Below are positions 32,417 to 41,626 of a DNA stretch of 64,000 bases, piece by piece. Each line of letters starts with the position of its first letter. Within the stretch, counting starts at the first letter, position 1. The DNA is from Tetragonia tetragonoides (lineage: Eukaryota; Streptophyta; Magnoliopsida; Caryophyllales; Aizoaceae). The stretch is taken from NCBI GenBank assembly GCA_038025085.1, contig CM076147.1, forward strand, positions 26,637,001-26,701,000, read 5' to 3'. Under the pieces are notes generated by a model that worked only from the letters and a program-made list of their open reading frames with translations, did no database searches and was not told where the DNA came from. The translations under genes were made by a program, and so were the position numbers.

Positions 32417-35091
32417 TTAAGAAGTAGGAGTAGCAATGAGCATGAGAGGATGTTGTCTACGGATTGTGATACCCAAACTTTCATCCACATCCAAAGTAGC
32501 ACCATCTGCTCCATTAGGTAGTTTCCAATTGAAGTCATAAATAAGGTTTGCTAAAACAACCTCAGCAGAGACTATGGCATAAGATGTCCCTGGGCAACCT
32601 CTTCTACCATTACCAAATGGCATGTATTTGAAATGTTGGTCCCTAAAGTCTATACAAGAGTTCATGAACCTCTCTGGACGAAACTCGTCTGCTTGTTCCC
32701 AAAGTTCGGGGTCTCTCTGGATTGCCCAAGCATTAACAATAACTTGAGTTTTCGCGGCAATGTCATAACCTCCGATTTTAACATCCTCAGAGGGTTCGCG
32801 AAAGAGAAGCATGGGAAGTGGTGGATGTAGCCTAAGTGTCTCCTTGATCACTGCCTTTAAGTACTTCATGTTTTCCAAATCATCCTCATTTAATACTCTT
32901 GCTTTGCCTTTTGTGATTCCTCTAACTTCATCTTGCAATTCTTTCATAACTCTGGGGTGCCTTATTAGCTCTGTCATTGCCCATTCTAGCACTGCAAAGA
33001 TTGTCTCTGTCCCCCCACCAAACGTATCCTTCATCAAAACAAGAACACTTGGGATTTCAAGGTCTAAAGAAAATCATCAAAACATTGAGAATGGAACTAT
33101 ATATCTACCAGAGGAAAGTGGCAAACCCAATTGTCTTTTCAAAACTAATGTGTGAGGTTTTTTTTTTTTTTTTTTTTTTTTTTAGACAAAAACTAATGTT
33201 TTAACATCACCAACTTGACAACTAATGCCTATTTAGAAATATAACCTTGTTGTACATTTTATAACAATAGTTTATATAAAATTTTGATATTCAACACAAA
33301 ATACTTGGGTATTTGTTTGTTAATGATGGTCCAAATTTGTGAAGGGATTGATTGTATTTGTATGTCTATCTCTGATTGTGTGCCTAGAGAAAATGTATCT
33401 CTTGAGTGAATTTTCATGACTACCTCTCCTTTTCTTCGACTTGTGTTAAAAATAAACGACTATTATTTCTTCAACATCTTGGGGAGATGCATTTCTATTG
33501 TGCTAAGTTTTATGAAATCAAATGTAAACTTTTGATAAGTGATTGTGTTCTTTAACCAAATAAGTCAATTGGGTTAGATTGATGTGGGGTCTCTTACTCT
33601 GATTTCTCATTTGATGATTATGAGTGAAGGTTTTGGGTGCTTCATCAATGGAGGAAAAAAAATAGAGAGAATACAGGCCGGTGAATGAAGAATTTTGGTT
33701 TAATCCGTTTTTGTTGGGCCCAATGTATTCCATTTTCTGGTTTTGCCCTTTTGGGTGCTCCCTCAATTTTTATTTTTATTTTGCTACAAGGACCCATGCA
33801 ATAATCTACAAACTACGTGTCGTCGTGCAAGTTAACTCATTTTTGATGGCCTAATGGATTCAAGTATATGAGGATACCCTCCCTCCAAAGAAAAATAGAG
33901 GAAATTTTTATTCTGTCGACATAGATGAGACTTTGATATCCCTAAACACTAGGTTGTGAGAGTGGGGCACTTACTAGTTTACCACTTACACTCCCACCTC
34001 ATCCTTTGGGTGGGTGCTTAAATTGCTTTGCAAATTTATCTGTCTCTAATATTGAACTATATGTATACATACATGAAGAATACCGAAAATTTTTACTAAC
34101 CCAAAAAAATACTCATATACAAAGAGCTAAAGGAAAAGGAAAAGGAAATCCATACCAATACGAGGGCTTTAATGCTATCAAGAGGAAGATCAGTTGGGTT
34201 CTCCTCCTGAACATCAAGCAAAACGTCCACACAGTCCTTCACATTTTCAGCATCATCATCATCGAATCCCTTTCGATTTCGATTTCGATTTCGATTATCT
34301 TGATGTTCTTCAACAACTTTCTGTAAGAATTCATCAAAAACTTTCCTTAATTTTTCCACCCGACCTTCCAAACCAGTCACTCGATCAACCCAACTCAACC
34401 AAGGAATGAAATCCCCAAAACTAATTGTCCCCAACACCTCAATAAACTCCTTAAAGAGCTTATCAAAATCAGTACCTCCATCTTCACCAGTATGTTTCCG
34501 TCCTAAGGTAACCCTACTCACCACATCATTTGTCACTGTTAAAATAAGCTCACTCAAGTTCAATGGCGACGAGTTGTAGCTCTTGATCTTCTCAACCATG
34601 AACAAAGCTTCTTCTTCTCTTATTGCACGAAACGATTGAACCTTTTTATTGCTCAAGAGATGAACAACAGCAGTGCTCTTTATACTTTTCCAATACTCGC
34701 CATGGGGAGAAAAACCTATGTCCCTACCGTCATAAAACAAACTGCTTACAAAGCGTAATTTAGGCCTGTTAGCAAAGATGATATCATAGTTCATCATAAT
34801 CTCCTTAGCTGCACTTGGAGTTGAGACAACCACAGTTGGCCTGCTTCCAAATTCGAGCGATATGATTTTACCATATCGCTCGGATAAGGATAACAGGGAT
34901 CGGTGAGGGAATTTACCAAGTTGGTGAAGGTTCCCTAAAATTGGCAGCTTTGGAGGTGAGGGTGATAGGTTTTTTGTGGTGCCATGATTGTTGAATAGCC
35001 ATTTGTAGAGAAAGACTAAGAACAATAACAAGGGTAACGAGATACTGTAGAGAAGATGGTTCTTCTCTAAGATTTGTCGAAAAATAGACAT
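32417..35091 (-). CDS. cytochrome P450, CYP71 clan
   Basis: Exons 35091-34156 and 33028-32417 with a phase-0 intron of 1127 bp (TTG|GTATGG, ATGAAG|GATACG) at the position usual for plant A-type P450s. The product has 515 residues, the normal length. An N-terminal hydrophobic anchor (LLYSISLPLLLFLVFLYKWL) is followed by the proline hinge PSPPKLPILGNLHQLG. The I-helix oxygen-binding motif is GGGTET (about 316-321), ExxR is E375-R378, PERF-type RPERF is near 429, and the haem loop is FGNGRRGCPG with C457. It should be an ER-anchored monooxygenase of specialised metabolism; the substrate cannot be told. I chose ATG 35091 over an upstream in-frame one because the anchor then sits at the usual place. 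The intron contains a T26 run (33158-33183). A TATA box lies upstream. No damage seen. Confidence 0.92.
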
Positions 35092-35237
35092 TTTAATATC
35101 AAAACTTTTGATTGTGTTTAGGTTGATGTTGGGTTTAAAAGCAACACATTTGTGTTGTAGATCGACTTGTAGCAGTAGGACTAAGTTTACACCCATGCCA
35201 ATTTATTTGACGAGTCCATGAAGGCTAGCTAGGCTCA

Positions 35238-35244
35238 ATTTATA
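35238..35244 (-). promoter_or_regulatory. TATA box of the P450 gene
   Basis: CTATAAATT on the minus strand, about 147 bp upstream of the chosen ATG (35091). It lies downstream in the direction of transcription from a SINE at 35495-35784. The spacing supports the internal ATG as the start, but only loosely. Confidence 0.5.
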
Positions 35245-35494
35245 GCTCATTGCCAGGACAAAGACCGATATATATATTATATATCATTTCGCTTGTTTTC
35301 ACATGTCACGCAATGCTACCTTTAGGTTCGAGCCTCTCAAGGCCACTTAAGATTTTCCTGGTTGTACCACCTATGAGATTAGTCCGGCAGAATTCCAATA
35401 CCCATGTTAAGTAAAAAAAATAAAAATCACACCTTAATTATGAGTTTGTTGATCGATGTTTCTTGTAACTGCATCTGTCGTAAATATCAGAAAT

Positions 35495-35784
35495 GTGTTA
35501 GTCTAGTGATTAAGATTGAGGTGATAAGTACATTAGGTTCAGGTTCGAATTTCTCATTCCCATGTATATGTATATTGATCTGATTTTTGTGTCTCATCTT
35601 AATCAAAAATAAATAAAAATAGAAAGCATGTGTCGTTAATTCCGATACCTTTACGTGGTATTACCTGATAGATTACAACCAATATAAATTTTTATTTTCC
35701 TGCTATTCTTTTTTCATATGTTCTTAAAGCACCCCTTATGTTTGGGGGTAGGTAAGAACGCAGCATACACATATGGCATTACTG
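35495..35784 (+). mobile_element. SINE with 13-bp target duplication
   Basis: A perfect 13-bp direct repeat, AAATATCAGAAAT, at 35482-35494 and 35785-35797 bounds 290 bp. The head has box A (TTAGTCTAGTGATTAAG, 35498-35514) and box B (GGTTCGAATTT, about 35542). The duplication length is typical of LINE-mobilised retroposons. It sits about 250 bp upstream of the P450 TATA box. Confidence 0.7.
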
Positions 35785-35959
35785 AAATATCAGAAATTTT
35801 CATTCTAACTTCGATTTTACTTTTATCCCCTGCCAATAGAGCTTAAGAACTTACCAAAACTTTATACTCTCTACTTTTTATGCAATTTATTTTCATTGTT
35901 ATCATTACAATAATTATGTACTTTTGTAATATTTCATGTTTTATTATTCATAATAGCAC

Positions 35960-36027
35960 TACGGGATGGCTGTGGGACGGGTACAGATGGATATCGCACT
36001 ACATCTGCTCCAGTTGGTGTGAGTATG
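35960..36027. mobile_element. left fragment of a hAT-like MITE split by the gypsy element
   Basis: TACGGGATGGCTGTGGGACGGG resembles the terminus of the MITE at 30067, and GGTACAGATGGATATCGC and ATCTGCTCCAGTTGG follow in the same order. The matching continuation resumes at 46991 (GGTTTTGGAAAAGCAAAACCGC), after the gypsy element. Confidence 0.55.
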
Positions 36028-36436
36028 TGTTGTGGGATATTTCTTCGGAGACTGGGAGTAATGCTATTGCGCCGTTGTACCTGCAAAAGGCAGAATACGT
36101 TACTAGCCCGGAGGGGATTTCCGGGATGCTCGCTCCGATGCTTAAGTTAGTATTCTCTCTCTTTTTGGTAATACATGATTTGATTGATTGAAAAGTAGTT
36201 GTCCTGTTCATACCTGAAATGATGGTATTTATAGGCACGGATTTCACGGATCCTAGGGCAATCCCTTGGTGACACGTGGCATCCGTAGATAGGAGGAGTG
36301 TCTTGAGCCTGCTCCTGCTTGACACGTATGCCTATAGGGTCGCCTCTGGGATTGGTAGCTTCCAGAAGGCCCATCAGAATCGACCTTAGTGAGGAATGAT
36401 CCATTGGGCCTAGATGGGTATTTTTGGGTCATAACA
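36028..36436 (-). repeat. 3' LTR of the gypsy element
   Basis: Read on the minus strand it runs TGTTATGACCC to CCCACAACA. It matches the LTR at 46583-46990 with scattered substitutions. On the minus strand it has TATAAATA (36226-36233), and it contains a perfect ABRE-type ACACGTGGC (core CACGTG 36273-36278). Confidence 0.9.
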
Positions 36437-36450
36437 TTTGCCCCTTAGGA
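36437..36450 (-). promoter_or_regulatory. polypurine tract of the gypsy element
   Basis: On the minus strand CTAAGGGGCAAA lies directly before the 3' LTR's opening TG. This is the position of the plus-strand primer and confirms the minus-strand orientation. Confidence 0.65.
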
Positions 36451-36543
36451 ACGGTTTGGTAGAACAGACAGGAGGCGAGGCGTTTCTGACAATTAATGAA
36501 CCTGAAGGAGGCGTTTCGTCTTCTTTGGGTTGTGGGCGTTTTT

Positions 36544-36553
36544 TATATAAATA
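36544..36553 (+). promoter_or_regulatory. TATA box of antisense unit 1
   Basis: TATATAAATA on the plus strand, 93 bp before ATG 36646 and just inside the 3' LTR. Orientation and spacing suit transcription opposite to the retroelement. Confidence 0.55.
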
Positions 36554-36645
36554 CTCGCATTTTTAGCCAATACGTGATTTGTGCAATCAAACTCTGCTTT
36601 TCCTCTCGTATTTGCATTAGTAATCTTGATTTTTCGGCTTTAGAC

Positions 36646-37209
36646 ATGTCCAATATTTCTGACGAGGCCCGGCAAGGCGGTTCTAACAAGCGCTCCCGGC
36701 TTGACTCTCCTTCTTGCCGACGAGTCATGCCGACAACTCGTCGTTCTGCTTCGTCTGTTGGTGCGACTTTGGAAACTTCCTCTGTTGTTCCTAGCCGGCA
36801 AATTGTCCTCGGGCTTCCCTCTATTTCCAACGGCACGGTGATCCCTAGTACTTCGGCTTGCGGGCCCCTCTTATCTTCTAAGGGCAAAGAGGTGAAGCGT
36901 GATAGGAGCATCTCGCCTCCTCCAGGGTTTGAAGGTCACCCTCGTTACGGCCGGGCACCCGGTGGAGCGATAAATCGGGCTGAATATGAGGAGGGGCTCA
37001 AGACCAGCCTTGGGAGTTTGGGATCTCTCGCTCTGGACCTCCATGAGGCTGAACGACGGGCTTTGGCTGTTCAGCCAGAGCTGGACGACGCGAGGGCTCG
37101 TATTGCCGAGCTTAGGGGTCGGCGAGATCGTCTTTTTGAGTTTTGTGGATTTCTGAGGGATGAGCTTAGGCGGGATGCCGGTGACGATCATTCTGGTCGT
37201 CATGCTTAG
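36646..37209 (+). CDS. antisense unit 1 of the gypsy element, unknown function
   Basis: An uninterrupted 187-residue frame from ATG 36646 to TAG 37209, opposite to gag-pol. Residues 1-110 are rich in Ser, Arg and Pro with basic patches (SNKRSRLDSPSCRRVMPTTR). A short SPPPGFEGHPRYGRAPGG segment follows. The last 70 residues (EYEEGLKTSLGSL to FCGFLRDELRR) have the heptad pattern of a coiled coil. No enzymatic domain is recognised. It has its own TATA box about 95 bp upstream. Similar low-complexity/coiled-coil proteins occur among antisense ORFs of Tat elements; their role is unknown. In contrast to gag-pol and units 2 and 3, this frame has no stop or shift. It could be a fragment of a once longer protein. 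Confidence 0.6.
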   Translation: MSNISDEARQGGSNKRSRLDSPSCRRVMPTTRRSASSVGATLETSSVVPSRQIVLGLPSISNGTVIPSTSACGPLLSSKGKEVKRDRSISPPPGFEGHPRYGRAPGGAINRAEYEEGLKTSLGSLGSLALDLHEAERRALAVQPELDDARARIAELRGRRDRLFEFCGFLRDELRRDAGDDHSGRHA

Positions 37210-37608
37210 CTGCGGTATTTCTTTTTGCTGCCGGGTCTTCTACTTGGCGAATATGGATCATTCTGGATTTTTTTATTTTATTTTTTATTTTTTTTGCTGC
37301 CGGGTCTTTTACCTGGCGAATTTGTAATGCCGGTCAACCCCGGTCTTTGATGAAATGAAGATGCTCTTTTGCCCCAGAAACTAGCTTTGACCGCCTGTGT
37401 CTTAAGGTTGTTTTTGTCTTTCTGGTTCCCCTGTCTGCCAGGTGTTTCTTCTCGTTTTTTGCCCTAAGAAACTCTTGGTGGGTCAGGGGGCTTTGTTGTT
37501 GACTTGCTTTAATGGCCGGTTGACTCGTATCTGTCGGTTTGATAGATGGCGATTCGCTGTTGGCCATTGATGACGTGATCTGTTTGTTCAGTACTTTTGT
37601 TGTCTTTG

Positions 37609-37616
37609 TATAAATA
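37609..37616 (+). promoter_or_regulatory. TATA box of antisense unit 2
   Basis: TATAAATA 41 bp before ATG 37657, with TGACGTGA (ACGT core) at 37570-37577 upstream. The leader would be very short. Confidence 0.5.
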
Positions 37617-37656
37617 TGGGATCCAATTTGGTTATGCCTGTTGAGTTTCTCTCATT

Positions 37657-38344
37657 ATGGTCTCAACTATTGAGATTTCCTCTGGGTCTAGTGATTCTGA
37701 AGGTGAACCTGAGGTTGTTAGCCGTTATAGGCTACGTAAGACGCCAAAGAGGCTATGCCGGGAAAGTCTTGCGTCAACATCGCGTACCCCATCGCGTGTC
37801 GTGCGAAAGGCCGACATTAGATATGGCGAGGATCTTTTTGGTGAAAGCTTGGCTAACTGGTACGCTCGGCATCTGGCTAACCCATTGCTCGGCAAACTAC
37901 TGAAGTTGGCATTGGCGAGTTTATTGGAGAAAGACATTGCTGAGAGGATCCGTTTTTCCTCGGGAATTCCTCTCAGTTGTCGCTGAGGCTTCTTCTTCAG
38001 AGGGATGGTCTCACGCGAGGTGTGACATTGAGGAACAAGGTGGCTGTGCCGGGGAAGTGTCTTCGGCAAGGGCCGACATAGCTTCTCCTTCCTTTGGTGT
38101 TCGCGAGAAAAAGGTCGCTGAGCTTGAGAGAATTAAGGTGGAGCTTGCCCGCATTTCTTCTCGGCTGCAGGAGACTTCTCAGAAGATAGCAGGGTTTGAG
38201 AATGAGTTACGGTCAGCGTGCGCCTTGTATGAGCAACTCAGTTCTCGTCAGAGTGAGTTAGAAGCAGTGTGCCAGCGCCTTCAGGGAGATTTACGTAAGA
38301 TGGGGGGGGCACACGTGTGTAATCTTTTTAGGTCTTGTGTTTGA
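37657..38344 (+). pseudogene. antisense unit 2 of the gypsy element, frameshifted
   Basis: Starts MVSTIEISSGSSDSEGEPE at 37657, an acidic/Ser-rich opening followed by a basic RYRLRKTPKRLC segment. The frame is lost near 37940-37980 and picked up in another frame (ORF from 37937) that continues to TGA 38344. The second half (EKKVAELERIKVELARISS to QSELEAVCQRLQGDL) is a strong coiled-coil candidate. So one indel separates a low-complexity head from a coiled-coil tail, an architecture like unit 1. No family is recognised. Confidence 0.5.
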
Positions 38345-38397
38345 GCTTTGTGCCCTTGTTGGGCCACGTGTACCTTAGGGGCTGAGTTATGCCCCCC

Positions 38398-38404
38398 TAT
38401 AAAT
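38398..38404 (+). promoter_or_regulatory. TATA box and G-box of antisense unit 3
   Basis: TATAAAT at 38398-38404, preceded by a G-box CACGTG at 38365-38370. The first in-frame ATG of unit 3 is at 38565, so the leader would be about 130 nt. Confidence 0.5.
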
Positions 38405-38564
38405 GTATTGAGTTTTTGCATTATTACAATCATTTGTCTTTCACTTGCTTCCTTGACCTTGTGCTTAGTAATTTTTTTTATCCACTTCTCTCTAAAACTC
38501 TGATTTCTGCGATTTGACAAAGGGAGGCGTTCCGTCGTCACCACAAGTTTCTGGCAAATCATAC

Positions 38565-40911
38565 ATGGGAATTCTTCGGCAGAAGGCCGTGGACTTGTCA
38601 AAGGTTGCTGACGAAATCACATACTGGGCTCCGGACTTATCTTGGATTCGTCGTACGGCAACGGACGATGATCAATTGAACAATTTCAAGGGTCAGCTAG
38701 GTCTCCCAAAATCATGCTCTCTTTCCTTTCCTGGCGAGGGTGATGTTATCTTTTGCCCTCCAGGCGGTGACTGCATTGCCGTGGATAATGGCATGATTGA
38801 GACGGGATTCCGACTTCCTCTACACCAATTCGTTGTTGAGCTCTTATCAGACTACCAAGTTACCCCAGCCCAGCTTCTGCCAAACATGTGGGCGGCAATA
38901 AATGATTATTTGTCGATGTGTCATGTCAGGGGTTTTGCACCATCGCTGAACGTATTTAAGCATATCGTTGTTTTGAAATCTGCCGGCTCGCAGTCCCGTC
39001 CTTACTGCTATACTGCTGGCTACAAGCCTGGTTTCTTGCCCTTCCGTTATCCTTGTGGAAAATATCATAACTGGAAGGATCGCTGGGTATTTATCCGCCG
39101 ACCGAACGGTTGGGAGGATATCCCTGATTTTAATGTTACATATCACGGAGTGCCGGAGGGGTCTGGTCTGGCCCCTCTATCGCTGAGCGAAGAGTTTTCC
39201 TTGAACAGTTTCAAGTGTATAGTGATGCTTGATTTAGCTGGTAAGAAGGTGCGCCACCATGTCAGATATTTCCCTCGCCATGAGTGGTTCAAGGATGCCG
39301 GTTATCTGGTCCTTGCCGGCCTCTTCAAAGTTCCCGACGAAATGAAAGGTATGTCTTTTCTCCTGCCGAAGCGGCGTCCGTTTCAGCGCTCCGTTCTCAT
39401 ATTTTACTTTGTCTTGTTGTAGGGGAAATGGTGAAACTGCTCACAAAAGCTCAGCGTGGTGAGGAGATAGATATAAGTGCTGCTGTCTTGGAGAAAGTTA
39501 AGGATTTCTGGTCTTCCATTGGGATCGACCACATTCCCCTTGGCAACGAGAACTTACCTATGTCGCAGTCTTTTGTTGGCAATGAACAGTCGTTGGCGGT
39601 AGAGCAACAGAGTACTCATTCTGAGTCTCTAGCGGCTGCTAAACGCCGTTCCCACCTGCAGAAAGTTCAAGCGTGAGACCGCCGGCCGACGGCAGCCCTT
39701 GAGGTTGAACCATCGGAGGCAGCGCTTTATGAGTTATCTTCTGGGATAAGGGGCGCTGCTGGGGCTTATCAAAAGAGGCCGAGGATGGTGACGTCTTCTG
39801 AGCTACCTCGCCGTCTTACCCCGTCCTATGTTTTTAATGTCGACGAGGGGGTCGAGGGGGAAGAGACTCATCTTAGCTCCGCCGAGAGGGAGGAGCCCCG
39901 GCCGAATGCTATCGTAAGTGAGGATCCTCTGCTGAACTCGATATCGAAAGGTATATCCGTGACGGGTCAACGAGGAAAGGGGGTTATGCTTGCCGGGGAG
40001 TTGGTTTCGACCGACAAAGCTTGGAATGAGCCTCAGAGGAAGGTGCTGGATGCCATTGCCGACCTGTTAAAAAGTTCAGCTGATGCGAAAGTGATGGCTG
40101 GGGGACACTCCGTAGAGGCGATGTTGTCCGACCTGGTCTCTTCTGCCGGTGTTGTAAGTCTCCTACCAATTTTAATTTTTGCCTATGCAGATTGATTTCG
40201 TTTGACTGGCCTTTGTGCAATTTTGTGTAGCAATTTCTGGGTTCGGTCAGTGCACTTGAGATGTTGCGCCATGAGCTGTCTGATCTTCATTCTCTTCGTC
40301 GTCAGCACGATGGGGTCAACAAAAATATCAAGGATCTGACGGAGGAGGTACAGAAGAACGCCTCTTTAGCACGAGACTCTGAAAAGCACAGGTCCGTTGC
40401 GATGAAGTGGCGCACCGAGTATAAATGCGTGAAGGCTTAGCTGGACGATGTGAAGGCTTCTGAGGAGCGCTTGAAGGCAGAGGCTCTTGGGAAAACGACA
40501 GAACTCGAATCATCGAGGGCCGAGCGGAAGGAGAAATCTGAGCTGATTGCCAGCAAGGATAAAACCGTTGAAGACATCCAGAATCAGATAAAGAAGGCTC
40601 AACTGGAGATTGACAAGTCTCGTTGAGAGGTTCAGGATGTAACACGGCAAGTCTCTGGATACGGCGTTTCTTCATCTCGCGAGGAGATCATTGCTGAATT
40701 CAAACGCTCCGAGGCGTTCGATTTGGTCCTTGAGGAATCACTTAAGCATGAGAAGCGCGTTGCACGTGAGGAGGCGCTGTCGGATGTTTACGGTGTGCTG
40801 TCCTCGGAAGCCGGCAATGAGTTGTGCACGCGTGTTGAGGAAATCATTGCGGAAAGGTTCTCGTCGGATCATGGGGCTGACGATGAAGAAATGTCATCTG
40901 CCGAAGAATAG
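38565..40911 (+). pseudogene. antisense unit 3: spliced 'putative gypsy type transposon' protein gene
   Basis: Proposed exons are 38565-39348, 39423-40153 and 40231-40911. The introns of 74 and 77 bp have good plant borders (AAAG|GTATGT...TTGTAG|GG and GTT|GTAAGT...GTGTAG|CA), and the reading frame is kept across both. About 731 codons. Exon 1 holds a region like the Pfam family 'Putative gypsy type transposon' (PF04195): GFRLPLHQFVVELLSDYQVT, then PCGKYHNWKDRWVFI. Exon 2 is acidic/Ser-rich. Exon 3 is a long coiled coil (Lys/Glu-rich, 40231-40700) with an acidic end. Three in-frame stops break it: TGA 39674, TAG 40438, TGA 40624. No frameshift was seen. An in-frame TTG at 38514 could be a lost ATG. 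Homologues are known from Tat elements; their function is not known. Confidence 0.65.
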
Positions 40912-41065
40912 TTTGTCGGTTTTTTTTTTTTTTTTGACTTTTTGTCGTGTGGGCCTGCTTCTGGGTGTGTTTTCAGATTGCCCTTGTAACTTTGTGCCAC
41001 GTGGCACCTCATTAATGAGAACAGATATTTATTGTCTATAAACCTTTCTGAACAGGCCTTTTGTC

Positions 41066-41072
41066 TATAAAT
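41066..41072 (+). promoter_or_regulatory. TATA box and G-box of antisense unit 4
   Basis: TATAAAT 87 bp before ATG 41159, with a similar TCTATAAAC 30 bp further upstream (a small tandem duplication) and the palindrome GCCACGTGGC (CACGTG core 40998-41003). Confidence 0.5.
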
Positions 41073-41158
41073 TCCTCTGAACTTCCTTGTCATTATTCAT
41101 TCTTATTTTCCTTTTCTGGCAATAGACTTAGACTTGTTCAAATATACTCTCATGCGTT

Positions 41159-41626
41159 ATGGATCCCTCTCGTCGCGGAGATCAGTCTTCTTGGTTAAAT
41201 TGCAGTGCTTCGCAGAGTACACCGGCCGACGAAGTTGTTCCTGCCGGGGACACTCCTCGGCCTAATTGTCAGGTCGACGATGACAGCTTTTGCTCGGCGG
41301 ACGTTCTGAAAGCTATTCAGCGATCGATAAAGAATCCACAAAAGAGGGTAGCTCCTCGCAAAAGAGCCCGCCTTCACAAAGGGGTCGATCCTGGTGATGA
41401 ACCTCGCGTCGTTACTAGCCGTTCCGGGAGGAGTCCTATGCGTGCTCCAATTCTAAGGGCCGTTGGGAATCCTGACCGTCATTTTGATGTTGACGCGGAA
41501 GAGGACGTGATAGCTCGGGAATCTGATTTTGCCGAGGATATACCGGCTCCGACTTTTGACGCCTATGAGGCTTGGGAGGCTGCTCGGAAAGCGGGTGCTT
41601 CCCAAGGAGCTAGTTCCAGCGAGTGA
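41159..41626 (+). CDS. antisense unit 4 of the gypsy element, unknown function
   Basis: A 155-residue open frame from ATG 41159. The opening is Ser/Pro/Asp-rich (MDPSRRGDQSSWLNCSAS). It is followed by VLKAIQRSIKNPQKRVAPRKRARLHK, a basic stretch that could be a nuclear signal, and an acidic end (EEDVIARESDFAEDIPAPTFDAYEAWEAARKAGAS). No domain is recognised. It ends where the convergent, truncated integrase frame begins (minus strand, last sense residues near 41627). The stop may therefore have been created by the same deletion that removed the rest of integrase. It may be the 5' part of a longer antisense gene. It is intact otherwise and has TATA and G-box motifs upstream. Confidence 0.5.
   Translation: MDPSRRGDQSSWLNCSASQSTPADEVVPAGDTPRPNCQVDDDSFCSADVLKAIQRSIKNPQKRVAPRKRARLHKGVDPGDEPRVVTSRSGRSPMRAPILRAVGNPDRHFDVDAEEDVIARESDFAEDIPAPTFDAYEAWEAARKAGASQGASSSE

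Noticed and set aside
34096..35196. Upstream in-frame ATG (35196) as the P450 start
   Set aside because: It adds 35 residues ahead of the membrane anchor and falls closer to the TATA box; ATG 35091 gives the usual P450 N-terminus.
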